From assembly GCA_020746835.1 (NCBI GenBank), contig JAGPNK010000043.1, forward strand, positions 1 to 64,000: 64,000 bases of DNA, read 5' to 3'. Of the stretch, positions 45,169 to 56,400 are shown one piece after another (position 1 is the stretch's first letter; every line of letters begins with the position of its first letter). Under the pieces are notes generated by a model. It saw only the letters and a list, made by a program, of their open reading frames with translations, ran no database searches and had not been told where the DNA came from. This DNA comes from Stachybotrys elegans (taxonomy: Eukaryota; Ascomycota; Sordariomycetes; Hypocreales; Stachybotryaceae). Both the position numbers and the translations under genes were made by a program.

Positions 45169-45738
45169 TCAGGAGTTGCCTTCATGCAGTGTAAAGACCC
45201 AATCAAGACCTTTTTCTTGATCATACACACTCCTGCATGGTGGAAGGCGTACTCTGTATTGTCGCTTCCACGGTAACTTGTGCCCCTTAATTACTCGTCT
45301 TCTCAAACGTCCCTCTCCCTGGTTATAGTACAAAACGGCGGTTGTAAGACCATTTGAATCTTGTTTGAATAAGCTTTCAAAGTTACTGAGCTTGGTATGA
45401 TCATCTCCCTTTAGACCTTCCCAAATATTCAAGGTGATGTCAGACTCTTTAATAGTGTATTCAGCCAAGTCCTCATTAAAACATTTCGGTTCTTTCAGAC
45501 ACGCAAGAAGCTCTGCGTCGGAGTATCTAAGGTCGCCAGTAAATTCCATAGATACTAAGGCGATGTTCATATGGGTGTTAATTCCATTAAAGAAGTTGAG
45601 AAGATCGTGTCCCACAAAGACAGGATTAGCACCTAACTTAACAGCTTCCTGAAGCCAGCTTTGGTTTTTGAATATCATGTCCAGGAGAGTTTTCATTTTG
45701 TTAGAAATATCGGTAGGGTAAAGGTTGGCCATAGTCAC
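45169..45738 (-). CDS. Hypothetical protein, 189 aa
   Basis: An open frame from ATG 45738 (or from the second Met, MANLYPTD). No domain is recognised. The N-terminal two thirds (TLLDMIFKNQSWLQEAVKLG, NIALVSMEFTGDLRYSDAEL) look like real protein. The basic C-terminal part after LYYNQGEGRLRRR may be readthrough past an unspliced intron. Confidence 0.4.
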   Translation of the reverse strand: MTMANLYPTDISNKMKTLLDMIFKNQSWLQEAVKLGANPVFVGHDLLNFFNGINTHMNIALVSMEFTGDLRYSDAELLACLKEPKCFNEDLAEYTIKESDITLNIWEGLKGDDHTKLSNFESLFKQDSNGLTTAVLYYNQGEGRLRRRVIKGHKLPWKRQYRVRLPPCRSVYDQEKGLDWVFTLHEGNS

Positions 45739-46110
45739 TCATGAGTTATCTTTATAGATCTTGCTGTTAAGCTAATGCCACCACGCGGCAATAGGCACCC
45801 TGAACTTCATTATATATGTCCTCCCAGGCCCAAAATGAGCCTAGTTTTAGTTTCTGCACCATCAACTCACATAATGATTAATGTTCCTAGTTTTGGGACC
45901 TTTCACGATATCTCTGTCACCGTTCCCAGAAGTGTTACCGGCACCGGACCCAATCTAGGCATTCTGTATGTACCTCGAGGGTCCTTATATTTGGCACTCT
46001 AGCTGTTCCCAGTTTTCGGCCCCAGCGTTGACAGTTTCCCATAAATAATAAGCCGACCCGCGATTGAACTTTCTATTCTCCATCTTCCAACTCCTTACCA
46101 GCGATTCATC

Positions 46111-46630
46111 ATGCTCGCCACATTCCTCACCGCGAGGCTGGCCCTCATCGTGCCCTTGATCTCCTTGATATCCCTGAGTGGTACTCTCTCCATGTTATGA
46201 CCATATGTGAGGGACTGAATGGACCAGATGCTGGGCTGAATGTAACCCAGTGCAATGGCCTAATATCAGAGAGTACGTATACCGACCTCCCATTGAGACT
46301 CTTTCCACTAAGCTAGCTCAGACCGCCTTGAACTTAATAGACTTTATCTTAGCAACACTTAGTAGTGTTGTCTTGAGTATTATAGTTACCGTTGTTCTAA
46401 CCCGTGCTATCGATGCACTCAACGACATTGGGGGAAATTTGGGCATCCGCGGAGAGAGAGGCAGCAACTTCCTCACCCTTAGTTGGATTGCATCTAGCCT
46501 TATGGTTTGCGCCACGAGCTTCGTACTTGTATACAGTCGCAAGAAGAATAAGGCATTGGAGTGGGTAATGGCACGGCCAAATGAGTCTATTAGTTCACAG
46601 GAGAAAGACTCTAGCATCAATCCTCAGTAG
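46111..46630 (+). pseudogene. SUR7/PalI-family membrane protein, N-terminally damaged
   Basis: SUR7-type proteins are plasma-membrane tetraspanners. A first hydrophobic segment (MLATFLTARLALIVPLISLI) is followed in another frame by EWYSLHVMTICEGLNG and VTQCNG, the claudin-like extracellular loop with spaced cysteines. A 44-bp intron at 46273-46316 (GTACGT...CTAG) then joins in phase to the last two helices (LIDFILATLSSVVLSIIVTV and LTLSWIASSLMVCATSFVLV) and a polar tail. The first and second parts are out of frame, and the extracellular loop is shorter than I would expect. A deletion or frameshift near 46165-46175 is likely. Confidence 0.55.
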
Positions 46631-46860
46631 GCAGGTCCAGCATAGAGATGATATAAGTGGCATGAGTCTCGCGAGGGGGGTCATGATGCAGCTACCAATG
46701 TTCGATTGGTCTCTATCTAGTACTACCATTCTCACTGCACAAACGAAGGGACGATAATGATCAGTGGGAGATAGAAACGCTGGGAGATCTTCTTAACCCG
46801 ATACCCTATACACTAACCTTGGCCTACATCGTGTCCATCGCTGTTATTTGTGACATTGCC

Positions 46861-48325
46861 TTAGTTCCCGGAATTTGGAGAAAAGACTTCAGCTGTGATG
46901 TTGCCAGACCCCACTGCGTTGAAATCCAGTTTGGTCCTTTCCAAGTCGCGTTCGTACTGCGCCAATTGCAGCGCCTTTTCCCGACCAAAAGCTTCCATCT
47001 CGTCAGTCTCATCTGCTTGTTCCGCAAGAAATGTCCTGTCCTTGGATCCTATACACTCCTGCAGCTTTGTGAATGGAAGGCTGTCACCGTAGTTGAAGCC
47101 ACAAGAAAGGACCATATTGAGCCAAATCGCCCCTGAATGTTGGGACCATCTCACAAGCTCATAGAGCTCTTTCTGGCCTCGCTTCCTCTCTTCTTGCTCG
47201 AGTACACGCATGAAGATCTCGAGGTTTTTGGCAAATCTATCGGCGATTTCAGCTGATTCTTTATCAAACTGGGTAGACCAGTTGTTCAACCGCGCTTGCA
47301 AAAGCCACCATGGTGAGCCAAACATTTGGGCTGGGCCGATATACGACCACTCAAAATCCACCACTCCAACAACAGTCAAATCCTCTTGACTTCGGACAAT
47401 GAGGTTGGCCAGACCAAGGTCGTCACAAAGCAGCTTAAACGGTCCCTCGTTATATTTCTCATGGAGAAATTTGGGTAAGACAGACTTCAGCCTTCTGAAT
47501 AATGCATATTTGGCTCTAGCATCATATTCACCGGCAACTGAATTGGATTGTTCGTCAAGTTGCTTCCAATCTTGGGAAGCAACGTACTGAAAGTATTCCA
47601 AGGCTGTAGAAATTGGATTGTTTCGGTCGCCTAGCCACGGTTAGCTTTAAGAACAGCTGTATTGAAGGTTGGTTCTACGTACCGAAGCAATCCACTCCTC
47701 CAGCCTGCAAAATATCATGTAATTTCAATGTTAATGGTCGTGCACAAACCGAAAAGCCTGTTTTGATGGGCGGTAGGCAGCCAATCTTATCGAAGTTGAG
47801 CTGAAAGAGTTCCAGCCATATATTGGCAAACTGTCTGTAAACAAACTCGATATCGCTGTCGTTGATATCATCCTTCATAAGTCTGGTGGTTGGATCAACC
47901 CGGAGGATAGTATCGAGGCTTACGCCGTCAATGAAATCCATAATGATAAAGGGGCCAAGACGGAGAGCATTATTAGCAGCAATACCCCAAGCCCTAATTT
48001 TGGGAACAGGTATAGTCGTTTTCTCGCTGATGAGATATAATGTTTCAACTTCCATAGCGGTTTTTTCATCGGCATACTTGTCGCATACGCTACCGACAAG
48101 TGGGAATCGGACAAGCCAAGTGGTGCCATCGGTAAAGACTACCCTGCTACCTGCATTAAATGAACCACGGTAAAGGCCACCTTTCAATTGACAGGTGAGC
48201 CGTTCAGGATGGAAGGTAGATGTCCACCGGCACAGGTCTCCGGATTCCCGCGCCCAGTTCAGCTTGTTGATCCATACATTTGTCTGGAATTCGTGGAAAA
48301 TTTCGATTCGCTCATTAGTATCCAT
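46861..48325 (-). CDS. APH-like phosphotransferase (fungal kinase-like family)
   Basis: A 470-residue protein-kinase-fold enzyme of the aminoglycoside-phosphotransferase superfamily, exons 47683-48325 and 46861-47630, with a 52-bp intron (GTACGT...GCTAG). Start MDTNERIEIF at 48325. The N-lobe has GGLYRGSFNAGSRVVFTDGT, TWLVRFPLVG and the hinge GPFIIMDFIDGVSL. The C-lobe catalytic loop reads LLCDDLGLANLIV, with Cys in the place of the usual His of H-x-D but the Asp and Asn retained. GVVDFEWSYIGPA supplies the metal-binding Asp. Fungal members are common and their substrates are unknown. The left end of the MULE lies about 140 bp upstream of the start, in the probable promoter. Confidence 0.8.
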
Positions 48326-48465
48326 GGCGTTTGTGTCGTTCTTCTCAAAGTTTAAGAGCTTGGTAGTGTACGTTAGATGGACGCCACGTATTATAAAGGG
48401 GGCGCTGGAGCACGTATGCTGTGATTGGGTAGCACGAAAAATTAGATAATCCGGGCCAGGGTCAC

Positions 48466-48573
48466 GGGGCCCAATAGGCGCGCCACCGGTGGTGCAAATA
48501 AGTGTCACGTGTTGCACCACCAGTGGCGCCATTAAGATAATTAGGTAAGCATCGCTCAATGTGTAAGCCGGCC
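48466..48573 (+). repeat. Left terminal inverted repeat of the MULE
   Basis: Pairs with 51450-51545. Inner part reads TTAGGTAAGCATCGCTCAAT and then GTGTAAGCCGGCC. Confidence 0.85.
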
Positions 48574-48742
48574 ATGCTACGAAGCAAAGCAGATACCGCG
48601 TACTATGAAAAGACAATATAAACCTAAAGAAAGGGAGGTCAAGGATAGGGTTAAGCTAGGGAGAGGGCAAACTTTGCTTATGATGTTTCAAGTTCATCAC
48701 TTATTCATGGTGGAAAGAAGATGAGCATGGAAAATTAACAAA

Positions 48743-49182
48743 CTAAGCATCAACTACCATAATACAGTCTTCAGCCTGGTCGTTATTCGAGTACAAAGCC
48801 TGTTGCTCGATAACGTCCTGCTTAACGCTCTCCCAGATCTCTTTCATCCCTCTTCGTCTGTTTGCCAGAGGGTTGCCACCCATCTCCTTAGAGACACGCG
48901 CCTCGACCCGGTCATCCTCTGCCTTGCTCCAGTCTAAGTATGCCATCATCTCCTCCTTGGTCCATTCTCTCGACTTTGATGATGTGACACAGCGCTTCGA
49001 CATCTGCTTGTAGTCCAGACACCACTCATAACAGGTCTGACTATACCGTTGAGGCAGGCCCATAGCCTTTCGATATTGCTGATTAGTTTTCAAGCCCCCT
49101 CGGGGCAGCTGGTTATACCATGCCTCCCGTGCTGCAGCATATCGTTGATAAATAGCACTGGGATGATCGTAGCGCAACTCTG

Positions 49183-49219
<37 letters not shown>

Positions 49220-51324
49220 CTCCGGCTCCGGCTCCGGCGACGACTCTGGCTCCAAGGACAGCAATACCGCCCTTGGTGAGTGTGGCTGTAGCTCTGCATC
49301 TGAGAGCGACTCTTGTGGCACTACAGCCTGCAAGGTTGAGCTTACTGCTAGCGCTAGCGGAGGCACTACTGGATTGTGATTAGGCGTTGGCATAGAACGT
49401 GGAGTGATTTTCAGCGATGGAGCTAGAGCTGAAGCTATGGTCTCTTGAGACGGCGCTGCGGTTGAAGATGGTTTAAGATGCGCGTAGCGTAGCTTGCAGG
49501 CGTGTGATTTCCTTGTGTGGCCATACTGGTAGCACCTTGTGCATTGGGGAGCTGCTTTAGTCCGTTTAAGCGCCTGTGATGCTTGCTCAAAAGCCTCAAA
49601 TGCAGATGGCTCACGACGAGTGCTGGTCTTTGCAAGTGTTGACCGAGCCGCAACTTGGTCAAACTGTTGGCGAGGCTCTACAAGTATTTGAGCCTCCCTT
49701 CCCGCTGAAGATGCCAATGTGTGTGAAAATGATCCAGCTGAAGAGGCTTCTCTCCTTGTATGAGAGACTCAATTGTGTGAGAACAAGGGAGACCGAGTGA
49801 TTCTGTAAACCTTCCTGTGCAGGCAGGAAGTGCGTCATCCTGTAGAAGCCGCTTCCTCTGCGCTTCAACCTTGCGCAATGCCTCATGAGAGACCCAGCCT
49901 AGTATAACGCTGTATAATCTTCCTGTGAGTTCGATAGGCGTGCGGATTCGCTGCTTTGCCTGATTTGCTTGCAGCTCAGCCAACTGGTTCAGAACTGCGC
50001 GCTTGATAGACCTCCAAGCCTCAAAGAGATCGAGTTGATTTGTGTTGAGATGAATTTTGACAAGCTGATGGATGCCCTCCCCTCGGGATGTAACAACATT
50101 CCCGAAGTGAAGATACTGATCCACCCAAGCTTTCACAAGCTTCTCTTTGTAGAGTTCAAGCCAAGTCTCGATGATATAGCCCACTTCTCGAGCATGTGCT
50201 GGAACATAACGCTCTTTAAGTTGCTGAAGTTTCTCTTCAAATGTCTCCTGGGTTGAAGATGCCATAATTTCATGCCACTTCCCATAGAACTCCTTCCATT
50301 CTAGTTGACCTTGAGCGGTGTCGGTATCCTGTGAGAAGCTTGGAAGGCAGTAACGCAGAACTGCCTTGTTGGCATGCCAAAGGCATAGAAGCGATACTGC
50401 AGTTGGGAAGCAGTGGGATACAGCATTCATACAGGCAAGGCAGCGATCTGTGAGGATGACAGATGGCAGCCTTGCGCCGCATGCTTCATACATCGAGCGC
50501 AGTCGATCCAATGCCCAGATATAGTCCGTTTCCTCTTCGCCGCTGAGAAAGGCAAAGGCAATGCAGAATGATCGCTGGCAAGCGTCAACGCCGACGATAT
50601 CCAAGAGAGGCATATTGTACTTGTTCGTCTTGTATGTACAGTCCAAGATAAGTAGGTCCGGGTACGATTGAAGGTATGCCAATGACTCTGGGTGTGCAAA
50701 TAACACAGCTGTGACACGGCCATCCTTGTCAAATCGGATTCGATTCCAGAACCCTTCTTCCTCGAGCTCGTTGGCAAGGGCATGTATAGTGCTTTGACCT
50801 TTTTGCAGCTCTCGTTTGCCCTGTGCAATACAGTTGTATATGTCTTGCTGAGTTGCGTTAGATTGTGAGTTCTCGCGGAGGTAAGATCTGATCTCTTTTG
50901 GCGCTACTCCAGCGTTCGCAAGGTTGTTGACAGTCAACCTATCTGCATGGGATAGCTGGCGATGAACTGGATGTGCAGATATATTGGTACTTGGCTCATG
51001 GTTGTGTTGAGAAAATTCACTGCCTCGACGATGCGTAAGGCGCCATGTTGCCTTGTCTAATGACTCCTTTCCGAGAACTGAGAACTGGCATCCTATACGC
51101 CGGGTTGTAGTTGATCGCTGCCGGGTATTTGAAGCAGTTGGAGGCTCGCCTCCACGATCGCAGACAAATGTGACGAGTCATCGGCCGTTATGCGTTTTCC
51201 TTGACTTTCCAGTGACGAACGCATAGCCTCTGGCTGCTGCCCACAAGTTGATTGCAGTGTATAAGGCATCTCGGGAGCTATGCTCTCCTTCTGGGGGCAG
51301 GCAGTCATCTGGAAACTGGTTCAT
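48743..51324 (-). pseudogene. MULE transposase with FAR1-like and zinc-knuckle domains, disabled
   Basis: Reading from MNQFPDDCLPP (51324): an N-terminal FAR1-type DNA-binding segment (YTAINLWAAARGYAFVTG, then KATWRLTHRRGSEFSQHNHE); a catalytic MULE domain (LLILDCTYKTNKYNMPLLDI, SVILTDRCLACMNAV, LCLWHANKAV); a SWIM-like C-x-H end (GLPCSHTIESL); then a zinc knuckle CTRCYQYGHTRKSHAC and a run of Glu-Pro repeats. The first Asp of the acidic triad (LDCTYKTN) and the second (LTDR) are visible. A TGA at 51178-51180 interrupts the FAR1 part. A frameshift in the 49678-49717 overlap separates the catalytic and zinc-knuckle parts. It is probably inactive unless these are sequencing errors. Confidence 0.8.
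49181..49240 (+). repeat. (GGCTCT/GGCTCC)n hexanucleotide repeat in the transposase gene
   Basis: About ten hexamers, coding for alternating Glu-Pro on the minus strand within the MULE gene. Length-variable by nature. Confidence 0.9.
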
Positions 51325-51449
51325 AGGTGGTGTTGAGCACATGTTGAACAAGGTGCTTAAGGAATATAGGCTACAAAGAAGAAAAATGCTTTTAATTAAA
51401 GGGAAAGGGGCTGTTATTACTAGCTATATCACGTATATCCTCATCCCAA

Positions 51450-51545
51450 GGCTGGCTTACACGCTGAGCGAGGCTTACCTAATTATCTTAATGGCGCAAC
51501 ACGTGACACTTATTTGCACCACCGGTGGCGCGCCTATTGGGCCCC
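51450..51545 (-). repeat. Right terminal inverted repeat of the MULE
   Basis: Reverse complement of the left repeat with a few substitutions and without its ~10-bp insertion. Confidence 0.85.
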
Positions 51546-51618
51546 GGCTCGTCCCAATTGCTTACCAAGCTGCCATCCCTGCACACGCCTCCCTCGCAAA
51601 CTGCTATACTTCTGATGG

Positions 51619-51631
51619 CCCTCACGATTGG
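51619..51631 (+). repeat. Left target-site duplication of LINE copy B
   Basis: CCCTCACGATTGG, perfectly repeated at 57584-57596. Confidence 0.9.
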
Positions 51632-51738
51632 GAGCCAAAAAAAAACTTCACCAGCGAGAACGAAATTTTTGAAATCAGCCCTTTGTAGCAGCAAGACACC
51701 CGCCCGCAGGGTCAATCGGATTGCCGAGAGCCAGTTGC

Positions 51739-53433
51739 ATGGCCCAGTGTGACACAGGCATCATGGCAACACCATGGCCCCCGGTCCCGGACTGGCCAGC
51801 CAACCACCGCGAGCACGCCGCGAAACTAAGCCGATACCTACAGACTGCAGTGACCTTCATCGACACCACCAACGGACAACCCCTCGAGCCGCGAGCCGTC
51901 AGGGCTGCCCTCATGAGCACCCTGAGCTTCCTCGCTAAGCTAGCCAAGATCCCCGACGTCGACCATATCCACGACGCCGTACGAGCCGCACACGCCGAGA
52001 CGAAAACAGCCGCAGAAAACACCGCACGCGCAATCGAAAGCATCCAGACCGACCTGAACAAAACTGATGCCTTAGTCCAGAGAACCATTGAGGGAGTGCA
52101 AAAGTCTACCACATACGCCGAGCAGGCAAGCACCACGGCCAAGGAAGCTATGGAAATCAGCAAGACAACGCTGAGTATGGTGAGGGATATGACGCTTGCA
52201 AACCAACAGCACCAAACCAAAATGGCCCAAACATATGCCAGCGTCGCAGCGAGGGGCGGATTAGCATCCAGCATGCACAATCCGCAAAATCACAGAACAC
52301 CGACAACACAACCGCAGCGTGAAATCGTAGTGAACATTAGAGACCCAATTACCATAGGAAATTTCCGAGCTATGACCCCGCGTGCCCTCAAGGCGCATAT
52401 CGACCATGCGATTGAGCAAAGCGGTAATGAGCATATTGCAAAGATCAAAACAGTTTCTACTAACCAGTTAAAGAGCGGCGACCTGAGCATCAAGACAGCA
52501 ACTACAGCAGACATGGAAGCTCTGAGACAGTTCTCAGGAGACTGGGAACAGAGGATCGGCAACGGCAGTGTCATACGCACTCCCTCGTACGGTATATTAG
52601 CACACGGCATTCGGACTAGCTCGATGAACATGGAACGGTTCGAGGAGGTCAGAGATAGCATCCTTCAGGACAATAAACCGTTCATCCCCAACGCAGAGAT
52701 CAAATACATAGGATGGCTTACTCGGAACTCGAAAGCGAAGACGGCATCGTCCATCGTAGTAGAGTTCAAGCGAGCTGAAGATGCTAACAAGATCATAGAC
52801 GAGGGGCTTATCTGGCAAGGAGAGGTCTTTCAGTGTGAGCGATATGATAGGCACTGCAGGCTGAGGCAGTGCTTCAAGTGCCACAAATACGGCCACATAG
52901 GAACCCAGTGCAAGGCTAACGTAGCATGTGGCTACTGCGCTCAACCTCATCCCACCAAGGAATGCCCAGCGAAGAATGACAGGAACGCCCCGCGGAAATG
53001 TGCCGCCTGCCGGGACAACCACGAAGCATGGAGCCCTTCATGCCCGGTTCGGAAGCAGGAACTATCGAAGATCAAGACGGCATACAACCTTCGACCCCGC
53101 TATCACCCGGTCCCGGAGGAATCGGTCAGAATAACCCCGCCAGCAAAGCCTCAAGGCCAGCCAGCACTGAGGAGCGTTATATTGACACCTTCCCGACGAC
53201 CGGATCGAAGCAGGTCACCGAACAAACGAGGCCAGAAGAGATTGAACCCTGACAATAGTCAAACCGATCAAGAGAACGTGGGAAACGAAATCGTCGTTCT
53301 GTCCGACGATCAACAAGATAAGAGCCAGAGACCGAGAAGGACCATCGTCCCGACGAGGAGAGTACTCGAAGCGCTTGATGCAAACACGCAGACGAACTAC
53401 AGCGGCTATACCATGGATACCACAGAAGGATAA
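51739..53433 (+). CDS. LINE ORF1, Gag-like nucleic-acid-binding protein
   Basis: 564 residues from the first ATG in frame. It probably coats the element RNA as a ribonucleoprotein. The N-terminal third is helical (AKIPDVDHIHDAVRAAHAET). The middle holds a fold with VVNIRDPITIGNFRAMTPRA and RTSSMNMERFEEV. The C-terminal part has three zinc knuckles: CFKCHKYGHIGTQC (CX2CX4HX4C), CGYCAQPHPTKEC (CX2CX3HX4C) and CAACRDNHEAWSPSC (CX2CX3HX6C). This triplet is typical of Tad, R1 and I-type ORF1 proteins. The tail is basic and polar. Its TAA stop shares its last A with the ATG of ORF2. Confidence 0.9.
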   Translation: MAQCDTGIMATPWPPVPDWPANHREHAAKLSRYLQTAVTFIDTTNGQPLEPRAVRAALMSTLSFLAKLAKIPDVDHIHDAVRAAHAETKTAAENTARAIESIQTDLNKTDALVQRTIEGVQKSTTYAEQASTTAKEAMEISKTTLSMVRDMTLANQQHQTKMAQTYASVAARGGLASSMHNPQNHRTPTTQPQREIVVNIRDPITIGNFRAMTPRALKAHIDHAIEQSGNEHIAKIKTVSTNQLKSGDLSIKTATTADMEALRQFSGDWEQRIGNGSVIRTPSYGILAHGIRTSSMNMERFEEVRDSILQDNKPFIPNAEIKYIGWLTRNSKAKTASSIVVEFKRAEDANKIIDEGLIWQGEVFQCERYDRHCRLRQCFKCHKYGHIGTQCKANVACGYCAQPHPTKECPAKNDRNAPRKCAACRDNHEAWSPSCPVRKQELSKIKTAYNLRPRYHPVPEESVRITPPAKPQGQPALRSVILTPSRRPDRSRSPNKRGQKRLNPDNSQTDQENVGNEIVVLSDDQQDKSQRPRRTIVPTRRVLEALDANTQTNYSGYTMDTTEG

Positions 53434-56400
53434 TGAGTCGATCTGATCAACTATCCATACTACAGTACAACGTGAGAAAATCGAAAGACACGGTGATGGC
53501 TTCTCTCCTGCGGGATCAACAGATTGAGAAGTACGATATACTGGCGATCCAGGAACCGTGGCGCAACCCTTTCCAGAACACGACACATCACCCAGCAAGA
53601 GACAAGTTCTTCCTCTGCTATCCGACGCAGACAGATGGCCTTCCAGCCCGAGTATGCTTCTTTGTCAACAAGAGACTGGATAACTCGATGTGGCACTTCA
53701 AAGAACACAGCCGAGACCTATGCAGCATCATTATCAGCACTAAGGAAGAAGAAGGAGAGGCAAGGCAAATCGCAATAACCAACGTATACAACTCCCCGCA
53801 GAGAACAGAGGGTAGAGCGAGCGCTGTCGCGCAACTGGGGAGGACGCTAGGCAGCCTAACCAATATGGAGCACGTCGTTGTGGGAGATTTCAATCTGCAC
53901 CACGAGATTTGGGGCGGAACTATCGAACAAAGCCCAGAGGCTGAAACCGAAGATCTGATATCAACTATGGATAAATATGGCCTAATAAGCCTGCTCCAAC
54001 CTGGTACCATCACATATGAGGAGAACGGAGCCAGGACGACGATAGACCTATCCCTCGCCACTGCTAATCTCGCCGACCGCTTGATCAGATGCGAAGTCGA
54101 GTCAAGCATGAACCACGACTCAGATCACCTCCCAATAGCCACATGCATAGATACAAGGATCGTCTGCAGACAAACGCAGCCGAGACGAAACTGGAAAGCC
54201 ATGGACAAGAAAGCCTTTACATCCGAGCTTGAGAAACGCCTACCCCCACGGAGACGGCCCAGAACCAAAACGGCACTCGATAACTATGTGGAAGAGATCG
54301 TTGCGGCTCTGACGCAAGCAATTGACGTCTCGGTCCCAACAAGCACTCCGTGCTCAAAGGCCAAGGCTGGATGGAACGAAGAATGCAGTCATATGCTGGC
54401 AGAAACCAAGCGTCTACGAAGGATCTACAGTGCAACGCACACCGAAGAGGCATGGGAAGCATATCGCGTGGCACGCAACAAGAAAGGGAAAACCATCAAG
54501 AAAGCCCTCCGAAAAATGCATCGAGACACCATAGAGACGGCGGCGGAATCTCCTGAGAAGCTCTGGCGTGTTGCCAAATGGGCCCGATCCAGGGAAAGTC
54601 AAGGCTCAGAGCTGACTCCGGTGATCAAAGATCCAGCTACAGCACAAGAAGCTACCACGCCGAGGGAGAAAGCCAAACTATTCAGAGATGTCTTCTTCCC
54701 GAATCCACCAGAAGCAGATCTTAGCGACATGGACGGAGCGACATATCCGGAGCAGGTCAAACTGCCGAAAATCACCATCGACGAAGTGGAAGACGCTATC
54801 CTAGCAACAGCTTCGAACAAAGCCCCTGGTCCAGACGGAATAACGAACAAGGCACTTCAGGCCGGGGTGACACACATCAAAGAACATCTGACAAGGATCT
54901 TCAACGCCAGCCTAGACCTGGGCTACTGCCCACAGCATTTTCGGTCCTCCACGACGGTGGTTCTCAGGAAACCAGGGAAGTCTGACTACACAATACCGCA
55001 AGCTTACAGGCCGATCGCCCTACTTAGCACGGTTGGGAAGATTATGGAATCTGTGCTAGCAAAGAGGCTAAGCTACCTTGTTGAAACGTATGAGCTACTT
55101 CCGCAGACACATGTCGGCGGGCGGAAGGGAAAATCTACAGAACACGCATTCCACCTTATCCTCGACAAGATATACGAAGCATGGAACAACGGACAGGTGG
55201 CCAGTCTCCTGTTACTCGACATCTCGGGCGCCTTCGACAATGTGTCACACAAGAGACTCCTGCACAACCTACGTAAACGCCGCGTCGATGAGAAGATGGT
55301 GAGGTGGATCGCAAGCTTCCTCAAGAACAGGAGAACAAGAATTACAGTAGACGGGTTTTTATCGGAGCCATACAGAACGGAAACGGGAATACCGCAAGGC
55401 TCGAACCTCTCACCAATACTGTACATATTCTACAACGCTGATCTGATTGAGGTCTGCAACGACGAGGAGTCCATCTCAGCAGGCTTTATAGACGACACAG
55501 CAATTCTCACATGGGGCGACAGCACAATGGAAACATGCGGGAAACTAGGATCTGCGCTAAGGAAAGCAAAAGGATGGGCGACAACGCATGCATCTATTTT
55601 ATCACCGGGGAAGTTCCAGCTCACCCACTTCACAAGGGCGAGAACCAAATTCGATATCAACCAAGCTCTACAGACGGAGACAGAGTCCATCCAGCCCAGC
55701 CCAGCATCAAAGTACCTCGGCCTCCTAATGGACACGAAGCTCTTATGGAAAGCGCACATAGATGAAATGGAGCGCAAGGTGACGAAAACCATCGCGGCAC
55801 TCAGCAGCCTTGGCAGTTCGACATGGGGCATCCCGATGCGGGAGCTGCGCACAATCTACAGGGGAGTGGCAATACCACAGATGATGTATGCCTGTTCGGC
55901 CTGGTCCAACGCGAACTGGTCTGCCAATGGCGAGCCGATCAGCACCAAGGCGTTGACAAAGTTACAGAGTTTGCAAGCAAGAGGAGCGCGAGTCATAAGC
56001 GGAGCATACAGAGCAACTTCGGTCCCAGCATTGAACATCGAAACGCATCTGCTGCCGGTCGAGGAGCAGATACTGAAACACAACATTGACACACTGGCGC
56101 GTATCGGACCAGCCGAACGACCGCCCTTCGAATCGACAAATAGCAGACGAAAGAGGAAGAGTCCGAGGCAAGCCATCGAGCAGACCATCCGGGATTTGGA
56201 AGGGCCGAATATTCGACGTCAAGAACAGGCAAGCGCATACATTACTCCTCCATGGTGGCGTGGGCCAAGATGCTATATCGAGGGCAATACAAAAGCAGCC
56301 AAGCAGAAACACCTGGAACAGCTATCAGACCACACGGCCATACACATCTACACCGACGGCAGTGGCGTCAACGGTCATGTGGGTGCAGCAGCAGTGTGCA

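Larger units (their letters stand above)
48466..51545 (-). mobile_element. MULE (Mutator-like) DNA transposon, ~3.08 kb
   Basis: Terminal inverted repeats of about 100 bp flank a minus-strand transposase gene. Left repeat: 48466-48573; right repeat: 51450-51545, reverse complement. Both begin GGGGCCCAATAGGCGCGCC and continue ACCGGTGGTGCAAATAAG. The left copy carries about 10 extra bases (around 48516). The 9-10 bp duplications usual for MULEs are not seen at the outer edges, so the flanks have probably changed since insertion. Confidence 0.85.

Noticed and set aside
49049..49279. Leu/Trp-rich plus-strand frame looking like a membrane peptide
   Set aside because: Artefact of the GGCTCT hexanucleotide repeat that codes for Glu-Pro on the other strand.
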